Below, piece after piece: positions 48,001 to 61,319 of a DNA stretch of 64,000 nucleotides. The DNA lies in NCBI GenBank assembly GCA_037389465.1, contig JAZARR010000236.1, positions 248,001 through 312,000 of the forward strand, read 5' to 3'. Every line of letters starts with the position of its first letter. Position 1 is the stretch's first letter. This stretch comes from Baylisascaris procyonis (Eukaryota; Nematoda; Chromadorea; Rhabditida; Ascarididae). The position numbers were made by a program, and so were the translations under genes. The notes under the pieces are model-generated. The model was not told where the DNA came from and made no database searches. It saw nothing but the letters and a program-made list of their open reading frames with translations.

Positions 48001-49870
48001 GCAACGAGATAGAGGAAGTAACTTTTAGAGAGACAATAAATCCATCATCCATTCTAAGAAGACATCAATTGTGCCTTTCGTATGACCGCCTATCTGCCTT
48101 TTCAGAAGCAATGAATGCCGCAACGAAAATATGCATAGACAGAGAGTAAGTGAAAGGAGGAGACCGTTGGGATTAATGAGTTCATTGGTCGAAAGTATGA
48201 TGATGTGCTCGTCCAAGATTATTGCCACATAAGAATATTCCATAGGGCAAAGAACGCGCCGATGATAAAGTCCTCAACGAAATATTCATTAGATTAGGAA
48301 ATGTGTGCAAATAATAAAACATCAAACTTCAATTTTGCAATAACTTTAATAACCTATCTTCGATTTAATGGAAGCTTCAAATGGTAAAGGTATAGGAAAT
48401 GGATAACATAGAATTGATATACCCCAACGAGGCAACAATAACAAAGCTACAGCATAATAGAAGACAAAGACTTCGTTCCACTGCCTAAGGCAACAATTTG
48501 TGCTCCTCGGCAGCCCAATCCCTCGTTTTCACCTCCATTTCTAACACTGATTACTAAGCATCAAAGAAAAATATTATGACATTGTTATCAATGCCCAGCT
48601 GTTTTGAAGCAGTTCAGTTCGGAGATGCTGATGTCGAACGCCACGAGAGATTCTCGCTGAATAGGGCACGACGTATGAAGGATGGATCTGCCGAATAGGA
48701 GCATTTTATCCCGCTTATATCAGGCAAATAAATAAGACATGAACTGAGGGTTACGAAAGCACTAAGAATGCGATAGACCGAGCATCGTATTATGCAATCG
48801 TATTATAGTTTTCTGTTATGAAAGATATATTCAACATAGAATAAAAGAATAGTAAATAATAACAATAATAGTCTCTGAAATGGCAAAATGTAAAGTATAA
48901 TGCAGCAGAGTTCTTCGCGTTTAATAAGGAATCCTTTCATTTTTTTGATTATACCATCACCGAAATGTTTGACAGGAATCTCAATCATTGAAGCAATCGA
49001 GATCATCATATTCACTTAATTATAAGAGCTACCACTGAAGATTCAGATAATAGCATCAACCAGTACCATTGAAATTCTTGAAGGGGTAGTTCCTAGAGGA
49101 AAGGGGAAACTGCAAGGCAAAAGGTGAGGCTTTGGGACGATAGGGTAAAATACTGCTGAAGTATAAAAGGTTTAAAAACGTTACCATTCAAAACGTTTTT
49201 ATACTTTTGCCATCTTAACTTTGTCTTAAAATTTCGCCCTAAATCTTAACGTTCTACCTTCTTATTCTACTACTTCTTTAACAATCACTTAACCCTGCAC
49301 TGAACATTGAACAATTTTTTTTTTCATGCGAGTACTTCAGCAGTTGTTGTTGAATTTATACTGCTTTTTTCCAGGATCAGGTGTACTGTACTCATAGCAT
49401 GCTTGTAATGCCAGATCCATTACAGTACTGTAGCAAGTGCCTTGCTCATAAAGGTACACTACCTATGCTTATAATGTGACTCCCTCGCCCTAGCTTTTTT
49501 GACACACATCAACAAGATGATTGAGACTAATTTATTAAGAATTTTCTTGTAGAAGGAAGTGTTTCCTTCTACAGTGAGTCTTCATGAAAATTCCTTAGCA
49601 ATGATGTGATCCCTTAAAGTGAAGGCAATGCTCCATGACGTAGCAAAAAGAGATCCAACAAATATTACTTCACATTACTAAATCCATGCAAGATTTTATA
49701 TAAAACCCTTCCGCTACTTGTTACGTACTTTTCTGAACTGTAATATTACCCAGAGCACTGCATCAATTTTTATATGGCATCATAGGCAGAAAGAAATGTG
49801 AATCCAAATGTCAAAAGTGTCCGAAACACTAATCGATGATTTTACATTTGTCATTACCTTCTGCTTGATC
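45100..49870. other. No supported gene
   Basis: AT-rich. Short frames at 45919-46155 (-), 47048-47290 (+) and 48803-49015 (-) lack motifs. Contains copy B of the 180-bp duplication. Confidence 0.35.
48187..48366. repeat. 180-bp duplicated segment, copy B
   Basis: Partner of 37939-38118, about 98% identical and ungapped. The coding-like sequence that precedes copy A is absent here, so only the 3' end was duplicated. Confidence 0.9.
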
Positions 49871-49877
49871 TCTTTCA

Positions 49878-50267
49878 ATGACTCTTAGGAGACATCAAGC
49901 ATCTTATCCAGAATTTAAGATAAAAAATCATGGATTCGGCGCAGTCAGATACGCGCAAAACTCGCAGCTAAGGAAGAAGTTTAGAAAGATGTTAAGTGGA
50001 GCTAGCAACTTTACGCGAGGTTATAACGCAACTTTTCTTGCCTACACAATCCTAAATACTCTTTCCTCTAACTTCCCTATGGCTCTTTATGCGTTACTGA
50101 CTGAGCACATTGCATTTCCGATAGCGAAGTGCACGTATGCTAGCATCGCATATTCCACACTTCATGTCGCAGCACTTTCAGATATTTTGTTAGCAATTCA
50201 CATCCGTCAAATTCTTGAACACTTTTTCGCGTTATTGAATCACTTCAACGGGTACTGTAGGCTATGA
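49878..50267 (+). CDS. Candidate open frame with membrane-like segments, unidentified
   Basis: 129 codons from ATG to TGA. A basic N-terminal part (QLRKKFRKML) precedes two hydrophobic stretches, around FLAYTILNTLSSNFPMALYALL and CTYASIAYSTLHVAALSDI, each long enough for a membrane helix. There is no second exon or family match. In AT-rich DNA a frame of this length can occur by chance, so it is listed with reserve. Confidence 0.25.
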   Translation: MTLRRHQASYPEFKIKNHGFGAVRYAQNSQLRKKFRKMLSGASNFTRGYNATFLAYTILNTLSSNFPMALYALLTEHIAFPIAKCTYASIAYSTLHVAALSDILLAIHIRQILEHFFALLNHFNGYCRL

Positions 50268-50498
50268 TTTCTATCATCAAGTCACTTATTTCAAAAAATC
50301 TAATGACAGCGACCCTATAAAGCTAAAAATATGAAAATAAGCCTAAGAAGTAGAAAATATGTGCAAATATCATTTGCCACGTTCCATCAAATGTAGTCGC
50401 TTCTGTTTTTTATATTTAAATAGATAAATTCTAGGAAGTCTGAGTTCTAAAATCGGCGATAGAACTCATTTGTAACATAAAGTAGAATGACGAAGCAA

Positions 50499-50585
50499 AT
50501 ATATTTCTTTCTAAGTGAGGCCGAGGATTTATTTCTTTCTAAGTGAGGTCGGGGATTTATTTCTTTCTGAGTGAAGTCGAGGATT
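50499..50585. repeat. 28-bp tandem repeat, three units
   Basis: Three near-identical units of TTTCTTTCTAAGTGAGGCCG plus GGATTTA, differing by a few substitutions. Confidence 0.9.
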
Positions 50586-50589
50586 ACTA

Positions 50590-53500
50590 GGAGAGAACGT
50601 AATATTTGACATTTACCGTTGCGTTAATGCTCAAAGATATATGAAGAAAAAACTAAAGAACACTTCAAAGTTTTTCTTCGAATTTTGCATACCTGCTCAT
50701 TTTTCTCACTAAGCTTACTTGCATAAAACAGAACGGAAAACAAATTAGAAAAAAAGGCGTTTTAAATTTTAAAAAAATTGCAAAAACAAAGAGATAAGCA
50801 CAAAATAACCCAGCATATCTATTGGAATTATTGGAGATTTAAAACAGAAAATACGAGTATCGTAGTTTTTTAAACAGCTAGTTAGTCCACTTCAAATGTC
50901 AATGAATAGGGATGCCTTGGGATTCAGTGGCTAAATTTGAAAATGGTAAAACGCGACGATGCTAACAATTCTGATTCCAGAAAAGAAGGAAAATACATTT
51001 CAAGTGCAAGTACGGTTGGGAAATGGTAAAGTAAACTTCCATCTTCCTCCAAAACTAATATAAAACTATTCTTGAGCCATGTCTCAAAAGTCACACCAAG
51101 CTTTACCTATACTGTATTTGCGATCCAAGAATATGCACAATGCTTTAGTGAAATTGATATAGTGAAACTTTAGTGATATTTTTGAAAAATATGGCTAAAG
51201 TGCATTTTTTTACCTTCTCAATCTCCACGAATCTCATGATGAATAGTGTTTCCACTCTCATTTTCACATTATTATTTCTTGCTTCATTAATTTTTCTTTT
51301 TCTCTCAACCTGGAAAATGAGTATCCATATCTCTCAGTGATTTTAAAGATATATTAATAATTTGCTTATTCGTTCCCGAAATATATTATCTACCTGCAAA
51401 ATTTATTCCTCTCTATCCCCCACCTTCCACCCTCCCTCATATTCACTCAGTAGAAATAAAATCCAATGTTTCACTTAAAAAACAAACCCTCATGCAGCGT
51501 AGATCGCCAGTTTGTCACAACTTTTTCTAATAATGCTCACCTACGTAGAGATCATATTTGCACCCCATGTGATTGTGAAATGAAATTCCGGAAATCAAAA
51601 TTCCGGGAAGCAATTATCCTTCACCGTTTTTGAAACATCCCGCATAAATAATCAAGTGTCACTGCTATGTTTAACAATTCCGCTCTAAAGCTGTAGCGAT
51701 TTATTGCCTTTATGATACTAAAGCGTCGAACTGTGTTATTTAAATGGTCATGCATATATGTTAGTGGATCGTTAATTTCTGCATTTACCTGTTAGTGCAA
51801 TCGACAGGTATTTCTCATTTAAAAAACATATATTCGAATATTTGCTTGCTTGGCAACATTTTATAGCCTATTTTTTTTAAAGATACTTTATGAAAAACGA
51901 AGAGAAATATTGAACTGCTAAGGTGGAAGAGGGGGGAGGGCGATTTTATATGATATCAATTAAATAAGCTCAAAAGATAAAAAATACACGGATGGAATAT
52001 TACCAACAATATACCCATTCTATTTAACCGTTAAATAATTATTTGATAACACTGGCAGAATATTGCTTTAAAAAATGCTACAACAACTTCATCAAAATCA
52101 CTAGAGATTATCATAGATTACTTAAGATTCTATGACATTACCTCTTTAGCGTGCATTGAAATAATTCAATCAATTTACATTGTAAAAGAAAAAAATATTT
52201 TAAAAATTATATAGGATCACAGAGGTTGCGATGCTTTCGAGTATAATGCTTTAGAGCATCAAAATTCCTTTCAGTTGAAAACTAGGAAAAATTTTCAGCA
52301 TTACTGAAGAATTAAAAAACAACTACTGTTGTGAGTAGTTCATTGCCATAACTATCTAAAGAGAGTAGGCGGCATACAAGAGAAAAAGCTTTCCTATATC
52401 AACATAAAATACAAGATATATAGGTAAAGCCGACTTACACCCAAACCGTAATTGTATCTGAGTCAATTCTAAAGAACCCTCTTTCACAACTCTACTATAA
52501 AATGTTCGTTTCATCGACCTCACAATGCTCTAACATATTCGCTATACTGCTTTGTCGAAATTTTCACTTAACAAGAGCTTCAAATGCTAACAAAATGTAC
52601 TGACTGCTTTTTTTAGCGTTAAGGCTAAACGAAGAGTGGTGCGCTTTTCCGAATATTAAATAACCAATGGCATATTGCAGCAGCTGCGCCGAACAAACGT
52701 TTCGCTTAGAGAGACAGACTGCTTAAAGCAAGGAAGCATAAATGGAGAAAGGGGAATGTACTAAGATGACAAATGCCCTTATTTGTATGTATGTTATAAA
52801 GACTGTAATCGATTATTGATTATGCGTATTAAATATTTTAATTTAAACAGATGAAGTCAACATTAAGGTTATTCTTAAGTTAAAATAGCTAAAGGCAATC
52901 GGTGATTTCGATAGTACAATGAATAAGAGGTGCGCTAAATTGGCGCCTATATTAACGGAAAACATGTTCGTTGCTATGGTAGCAATAATCAAACTGCCAA
53001 AGATGCCTCTACCAATGAAACTTTATGTTGCATTTCTTTAAGTTCCCAAAGAACCTGTTCTCGTTGTCAAGATTTGTTCCTTGAACCGACCGGTTCCTTA
53101 GTTGAGAATTTACCTTGAGGCCATATCCGAGATATAATAAAGGCAAAATGATCCACAAAAATTCTGATGAATTTTTAAATCTTCATATTACAGGTAGAAC
53201 CTTATAAGACATATGAATCTTCAAGAGATACCCATATTGGTATATTGTAGTAAGTTTAGGGGACTATCTTATAGCGTAAACTTTGTGCACCAAGTTTCAT
53301 CCCTGTAACCTCTTTGCTCCTTAGTTAAGCCTAAACGAATATGCAGATGGAAATATATGGAGATAAGTATAGACATCATGTCCTGAGGAAGAACCTCACT
53401 TATTTTATGTACCTCTTGCCGCTCCAATGTTGAGCATATTCTCGGCAAGAAATGTTTCACCGGAAACTACAAGTTGTCTATTAATGCTTTGAATAATCAT

Positions 53501-56500
53501 TATGAAGATATTTTATGGACTTTCTCTTTAGTCATAAAATTAGGTGACTTTTATTTATACCCAAATGCATTTAATTTTTTGAAAGAACAAAGTAAAATTT
53601 ATGAAATTGAAATTTTGTAAAATTTTCGAGGAGAGATTTTGGGATGGATACGTTGTACCGTTGAATTCCAGAAATTTGCTAATGTGCAGACAGCAGCAAA
53701 TGTTAAGCTGAACGGAATGTTAGCCCTAATGTTTCTTTTGCTAGTTGGAAGCTTGGCACAAAACAAGTAAATATGTTGTAGTAATGCATTTCTTGCTAGG
53801 CCTAAGAGCCAAATAGTTATTGTGAGCCTAGATTTTTGCGCACCTTTGAGTGATTATGCATATCAGAAGGGATCGAGGGGTGGCTCAATGAGGCATCGTC
53901 AAAACTAGATAGCAACTCGATGAGCGGTTACAGTCACAATAGAGAAATGAAAACGACGTCTACATGAACAAAACGAATGTGCGCAAAGCGATCGCCGTCA
54001 TAACATTCGCACCTTGGCGTATTGGATGATACGAAACCAATATAGGAAAAATCTCCTTGCTCATACTTCCGGAAAATTTCGGTTACAATTTGAAGAGGCC
54101 GAGATCGCCCTTGTTGCGTCCATCACTTTAAACATGTAAGGCGTCACCGTAATCCAATTTCCCAAAATTTGCGAATAGCTTATATAAAAAATACTTTCAA
54201 GCCAACGATTTGTACAATCAGTCACTTCCATGACAGAGTGCATTATGTGGTGTTTTATCAATATTTCTGAATACTTCCGCAAATTTTTGCCATGAGAGAT
54301 GGAGGGACAGGGAGAGGGGGAGGGGGAAAGAGTATGGACACAAAAGCGCATTTTGCGCTCACCTCGTTGGCGCGTTTTCCACCTTGCGAATAATCTATAC
54401 AACCATTTAATACGGGATCGAAATGCAACAATTAAAAGTTCTGATATTGTAGCTAAAGCACCTTCTGACCTGGTATCGGCTGTCGGAAGCTTACCGACAA
54501 CACTGTCGCCTCTATTAGCAACCTTGAAAAGAGAAGGCGACTTTTTTTCCTTCTATTAAACTGCATTTCCTCTGCGTTTCATAAGCCACCTTTACTAAAT
54601 TTGAGGCTACTTTATTCACTCTAAATAAAACTAACATAGCGAATAAAAGTGATCTGAATGGAGTAATTCAAGACGATGCTATCACTTCCCTCATAAAGGT
54701 GGCAGATGGCTGTCATCATTGAATTTTCACGCTTAATGTTCGCTATTTTTCGATTGCTAAGTGTGTGTGAAGTTCGCTGATGCTGAGCAATGTTGCGTGG
54801 AAAGAAAAAAAAGCGAAAAGTTGTGCGTAAATTAGGCGCGTTTAGTGAAACATTTTGCGGTGATTACAAACGGAGAACGCACCAAACCACATCAGATGCG
54901 ATCATCTCATTGCGCTATCACTCGTCCATCTATGAGTTAGCTCTTTGCAATCGTTGTCTCACTGTTAACGAGTGCCACAAATTCCGATCAATCAAAGTTG
55001 CATTATTCAATTCTGATTGAGTCTCAAAACGATGGAAGTGAATAATGAATAAGGTATGCTTGCTAAAAAACAAGTAACTTTCTCAAACAATAATAGGATT
55101 ATTCGATCGCAAGCTCTAGCATATATGGATAGAAACCAGTTTCTAGGCTAATGGCCTTTTGTGCAATCAAATACTCGTTTGGATGCACTAAATATGTCAA
55201 CTTGGTCTTTCATCGTTTCCTACCTAACCAAGCCGGTCTTCCTCTTACCACTACCTCCACTCTTCATTTTGCACGTAAATTCACGTCATCGTTCGGTTTT
55301 CTCTCGGAAAGCGACGAATAGCTGAAACTGTAGACTAATGGTGAAACTTTGCCATTAAATTGAAGTTTCTTTTGAACATATCAAAGTCCAAACGTATCCA
55401 GCAAAGTCTTCTCTTTCTTAACGCATACTAAACATTTTTTTTAAAATAAAATTGTGCAAATTAAACCGAAACCCGCAATTCGCTGAAGAGAGTCACCCTG
55501 ATGCATGACGGCGGAGATATCGCTCCCTCATCGAGCCTTTTCTGCCTCTCCCTCCATCACTCATCGCCCTCGCTCTTTAAATTAGCCCAAATACCACAAG
55601 ACATTGTAAAGGAAATATGCATAGCTAAATCCTACTCGAAGATATTGCATAAGTTGATTTACTGACTGAAAGCGCAAAATGTTAGATTGCGAATTTTCCT
55701 AAACGCCTACGAAGTGTGAAAGCGTTGTGAAAATTTCGAGGCCCGCGTAATTCGTTTAGCGAGGTGCATTATGCGGATCGGCGAAGATCGATTGATGTGG
55801 CCAAATGTGGCCAAATATGGCCAAATGCGGATAATAAAGGCGTCAACTAATGCATATAGTCCTATCTTGCTCGTAATTATGAAGTCCTAGGCTTTGCAAA
55901 TTGATGGAACTATTTGAAGTTATGGTGGGAGAAAAGTGCTATTCGTTAGTGAGCCTTCTTCAATCGTAGAAATGTGCGTCGCGATTAAATTCAATCAACG
56001 TTCAACTTTCGCAATTGGTGGTCTTATAGAACTGAAAAAATATCGCATAACTTCCTTTATTTCACTTGTCAAATATATTTCGTATGAACTTCAGTAAGTA
56101 AATATTTTAAAGAATTTCTTTTATGTTTTAAATTTGCTTAGTCTAAACGAAACCCACTCACTTCTTGGCATTATTTCCGTCAACGTGATCACATTCTCTT
56201 GCGCACAAATTTTTGACGATAAGCAAAATATCCACACCATTGAACCATTTTCACTACGCTAGAAAATTTCAAATCCCATTCTATATTTTTTTTTGACACT
56301 CTAGAATCCTAGTTAAATTCGCCAGACTTCATCATCTCTTTTTTCCACCTCATTATTTTGAAGAATTCTTACTCATAAAACATAACGCATAAAATATAGC
56401 ATTTATATTCATTTATGCATACGCTTCAATAGGTGCTATTTACGCATCAAAATAAATAGCTTACGTGATAGATGCAATCACCTTTCCGGAACCTAATTGG

Positions 56501-57030
56501 AGGCATTCATCAACTTAGTGACGACAACAAATTCAACTACTATTGGAAGTTTATGGCAAGTGAAAACCGGATATAACGTATGCATAGCGGACAGTATTGC
56601 GTGATAAATGTTATAATGTAACACACATTGCAATTCATATATATTGCATCTGCTATAAATCTAACACATAAAAATTGCACTAGTGGCTATTTGTAGTGAG
56701 TAATTGTAGAGACGTTGTAACGCACTTGAACGTGAATTTGATATGTTTTTCTAGAGGAAAGCAACTTTCTAGTGAAAAGCTCTACTATAGCACACCAAAT
56801 GAATTACCTATCATAGACATTTCCTTATTACTAATTAAAATATATATGTTTTAAAATTCTCTTAGCAATTTTCTAAGAAAGAAAAAAATATTTGTCGCAT
56901 ATTGAGCAGTGATCCAAATGAGAGAAATACTGAAAATAAAATTGGATTACTAAAGTTGAGGGTGAATCAATTCTATAAATAAAATGATAGCAATCTGAAT
57001 GCTTTCAAAATTATCTCTTATGCAATATGG
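50590..57030. other. No confident gene
   Basis: AT-rich. A short four-unit TGTGGCCAAA repeat is at about 55795-55831. Frames at 54299-54559 and 54790-55020 (+) are polar or basic but unsupported by splice sites or motifs. Confidence 0.35.
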
Positions 57031-57039
57031 ATTTTAGTC

Positions 57040-57260
57040 TCTGACGAAATGGAGTATTCAGTGTGTGAATAAAACGGAACTGAAGCTTGTGGTTAGGCGG
57101 AACCCACAGTCTCTGATTAAACATTGGCTTTAATCTTTGATTAAACGGAACATTGAGCCCTGATTGGAGGCTTCAACTGTTGATTGAGTAGAAATCTAGG
57201 CCATCGATGAAACGAGCTTCCGATTAAACTATAGCCTGGTCAATAATTAAAAGAAGATTT
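57040..57260. repeat. Degenerate tandem repeat with TGATTAAAC core
   Basis: Diverged units of roughly 30 bp share CTCTGATTAAAC / TTTGATTAAACGGAAC. They lie just upstream of the open frame at 57374. Confidence 0.55.
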
Positions 57261-57373
57261 CAGTCTCAGACTAAAAATGGTCCTAATGAATTGATTGAAC
57301 AAATAAAATTATTAGAATTGTACTTTGAGAGCCGAATAGCGACAGCCGCTTAGCGACAGACAGCCTTAAGCAT

Positions 57374-57712
57374 ATGGTCGGTTTAAATCCTCAAGCTGAA
57401 ATTGTAAGTGGCTTGAACTTCCGGTCAGAGAGACTTAAGGCTGTCGAAAAGCTACGTATTGCCATTGACAAGTCATTTTATATCTCGAATAATAAGTTGC
57501 ATTTCGCTACGTCCGACAGCAGTGTGGCTATGGAAAAGCTTTACTCGAGTCTCTTCATAACTTCCGGGCAAACGCTCATCGGAACCATTGTTCAACATGG
57601 GACATTCCACTGTACTGCGGAATTTGATACAGAACTCAAACAATTGCGCGATTGTTCAAAAAGTTCTTTAGTTGATGCATGCAGACAGACGGTTGGCTCC
57701 TTAAAATTCTAG
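57374..57712 (+). CDS. Open frame, unidentified, possibly intronless gene
   Basis: 112 codons from ATG to TAG, less AT-rich than its flanks and with protein-like composition throughout: RSERLKAVEKLRIAIDKSFY, then YSSLFITSGQTLIGTIVQHG and FDTELKQLRDCSKSSLVDAC. A good donor-like gtaagt lies at the tenth codon, so the first ten codons might be a separate exon, but the frame is open across it. There is no polyadenylation signal close by. No family recognised; a retroposed copy is one alternative. Confidence 0.35.
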   Translation: MVGLNPQAEIVSGLNFRSERLKAVEKLRIAIDKSFYISNNKLHFATSDSSVAMEKLYSSLFITSGQTLIGTIVQHGTFHCTAEFDTELKQLRDCSKSSLVDACRQTVGSLKF

Positions 57713-59844
57713 CTTTGGTAGCTAGGTTTTGCCATTCACCGTAGTAATTAGTAGTACATCTTTCCCGTTAGTTACCGTACGAGGTTGAAGAATTATCCCT
57801 CATATCACGCGGAATGCTATAGGTAGGAAGTTGATTCCTAACAATTTTTGCTCATTTATATATTTTTAGTTATATCCTTGTACACTTATATATCTTTATA
57901 TATTCCTTATTTATATACTCTTCATACACACTCTTATTTATGTATTCCGGTTATATTTTTATTATTTATATACATAATCTTATTTATATGCTCTTAGTTT
58001 TCTGTGACAATACTTAGTAGTCACTCACTCGTCAAGGTTAAAAAGTACATAATAAATTGGGTAATTGTTATACATGGATGGGTGGTTCCTTATAACTATT
58101 TGCACAATAATCCGAACTAACCCTATATTCAAACAAATGTAACCTCATAATAGCACTTCAAATATTTCCGTTTCGACAGCCGATCTAATATTATATACGG
58201 TCACATTTTGATATTCATTAATGACATTCAACTTACCTGGGCAATCAAATTGCAGGAGAAAACCAAATTAAAGGCACTACAAAATATCTTGAGAGGAAGT
58301 TGTCTTAAAAAAATCCATCAAGATAAACTTGTAAGAAAATTATTATTGGCAGATATTGGAAATGAAAGTTGTGAAATAATTAACCAAAAGATTTTTATTA
58401 TTTAAAAAAATCTCAAGTAAAAGCGTTAAGAAATTGCATGAAAATTGGGAGTGACTTTTTATTTGATGATGAGATGACATTGCTCAATTATACTTCTTAC
58501 TTATCTCTAGTGATTGCTCATCTACTCTTTATATTATGTGAAAAAGTGTTATCAAAGCAATTATACATCTAGTAATTAATATGATCAACGTGAGGATTGA
58601 TAAGCGGCAAAAAAAGAGAAGATATCATTAAAAGCTCACATAGTGAAAAGTGCTTCAATGGATAGTAAAATTTATGAGAAGCCAACGTTTCCTCTTTAGC
58701 TATCGCTATACATCATTTTAAACCACTTTTTAGTAAGTAACGGTGCAGACGCACCGCTAAAAATTTACTACTCTAACTAGAAGTAACGAATGCCGATCTG
58801 TATATATTAAAATTTTGTTTGTTAACCACAAAGAGGCAGTAACGAGTAAGAATTGGCAATAGAAATTAGCAAAATTTTGACCACTTTAATGAGAGCAAGT
58901 CCTGAAGAGTCAATCACTTATCTGTGATGTATCATTAGATATCATTACTTTTTAATTCTATGCAGTAAGCAACGAGTAGGACTTGTTACTCTAAAGTTAA
59001 AGCAACTCAAGTTGTTATCTCAGTAGTAGTAGTAGTAACTTCAAACATTGCGCGAAAAAGTAATAAAAAAATCAACCGTATGCTATAAATGCTTAATTAG
59101 AGAGATGCTCGAAGTTAAGGGTCCCCGAATGTGGGCATTATTCGTTGGCCTCAGTGATGAGATGGTGACGTAGGTTTTACAGCCGAACCGCCACATTCGA
59201 GAAAGAGAGACAGAGGTTCATGAATATTAGTGCCACTCACATGCGACAACCGAAAGCATTATTGGATAAACGGCTTCATCCCCAAACGTTAGCTGATAGA
59301 TACATTTTTTTCACTGATTCTAAGTATGAGTCGCCTTTGTAGGTTCTTAATTTAGGTAGGTAGCGCATATCTTCGTTTTGCTCGGAAGATGCATATACCA
59401 TTGAAGCACTCTATAAGAGGGCAAACATAAATAATTAAAAATATTGTAGAAAGAAAACTTCGCTAAGGAAAACGTTCGTAAGTTAAAGAAATCCATGCAC
59501 TTGGGTATACGTTCACAAGATAGGCTTAGCTGGAGGTTTTGAATAAATATGCTAATAATATTGTGAAAAATCGTGTTGAAGGCTACAATGAAATGAAAAA
59601 GTGGACAGTTATATAAAAATGGGGGAACCGGCAATAATAAAAGAAAATCAAAGCCTAAGAACAGTTTAGTAGAAAAACGAGTATAATAAGTGCAGTATGT
59701 TTAGCACATAGTTAAAAACAAAAATTCGTATAGTATAAACCACGAAACAAAAAGATGCATCTTCACACGATGGGTGATGTGGTGATGAATGAGCGATGAA
59801 CGTAAATGTCAATGTTGACGGCATCGACCTCATGGTAGTAACCC

Positions 59845-59919
59845 CGCGTAGAGCAATATTTTTGTGATCTGCGTTTATAGTAAACACGCATAAAGCAATA
59901 TTTTTATGATCTACATTTA
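59845..59919. repeat. Short tandem duplication, two units
   Basis: Two units of about 35 bp share GCAATATTTTT.TGATCT.C.TTTA. Confidence 0.8.
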
Positions 59920-60534
59920 ATGTTAGATCTGTGAGGTTCACTAAAAGATTCTGACGAAGAAATATTAAAATGAAAGCACCAGAATAAATTGTTAAATCCA
60001 TTACACAGGCATTGTATGACAATATAAAGATGTAAAATTACACAAATAAGTGCCAGTTTAAAATGTTGTGCATAGAATATATAAAAAGCAATATTGCATC
60101 ATTGCTAAGCAGTACTGGTAACGTTAATCAATAAATCTTTGTATGTATGGTCAAAGTGATCGTGTCTTTTTCTTTGCCGTTTTCATTGCTTGCCTCTTAT
60201 ATGTTACACAACTTCTACCGTATATAGGGGATGGTCGGTCAGTTTTTTCTCATCGGATCAACCACTTTCTGTCCCATCCTTATGTATCCACTTCATATTC
60301 GCCCACTTCGATATCTCAAAGTTTATTAAACAAACCTTCAATATTATATTTACGGTAACTATGCCATGCAGACTTATTTGCATACACATAAAAATAAATA
60401 ACATTTCATACGGAGCATATACATATAACAAGTACTCTTACCTCTATTACAAGGTTAGAAATGCTATTTCAGTTGTGCACAGTGTATGAATGCGCACACA
60501 ATCGATTTACTACATAAGGTGGAGATAATGCAGG

Positions 60535-60622
60535 ATGAATGCAGGTTAATAACTCAACAGGTGTAATGTAATAACCCAACAGGTAATAATATGAATGCAG
60601 GTTAATAACTCAACAGGTGTAA
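60535..60622. repeat. Short direct repeat
   Basis: ATGAATGCAGGTTAATAACT plus CAACAGGTGTAA occurs twice, 56 bp apart, with a shortened version (TAATAACCCAACAGGTAATA) between. Confidence 0.9.
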
Positions 60623-61319
60623 CATTTCCTCTTCATTTCTTTTACTATGCGCTTAGATAGGATACTTTGCGATATTTTTACGCACACCATCTAAACTACA
60701 TTCCCAACCGAAATATTCAAAAGAAGAGGTTAAAGAACCATAAGCATGAACACAGCAGTAAATGATAAGCGAAGCCTATGATACTAGAAATGCGAAATAA
60801 TGAAGCATATGGCGGTATTTTCACAACGATAAGCGTCTTCAGGCAACACTTCCAGATTCCTGGGATTCACAAGTATTTCGTGTTCCTCTCATCTTCCCCC
60901 AAAATCGATTCACTCCAGCCGATACTTTTCACTTTAACCCTATATGTCAATTATACCTCTTTCAAATGTCTCGGTCCATTTTAATATCACCGTTGATCTA
61001 GAGAAGGAAATGCGTAAAGGTAAAGACGTGAATTTAAGCTGCCCAGATAGAGATTATACTGCGCTTTCTAGCATGGGTCCCCTTGAATAGAGGCTCTATG
61101 TTCTATATTTCGCGTTTTTTCTCAAATATTCTGCAATTCTGCGAATTGCACCAGTCCTGTCCACATAGGGCCGCGCCAAGGCTATATATCACGAAAGCCA
61201 TAATCCTCGATGCTCAGGACCGAGAAATTTGTAGCATAAGTAACAGATTCGTGTGAATCATAGTAATGCGCTAAAATGTCACTAGTGGGGCGCATCTATT
61301 CTCTCTAAGCACTAACGTT

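Larger units (their letters stand above)
57715..61319. other. No supported gene; repeats
   Basis: AT-rich, with a TTATATA-type degenerate repeat at about 57855-57985 and two short direct repeats listed separately. Frames at 59666-60022 (-) and 60143-60489 (+) have no motif. Confidence 0.35.
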
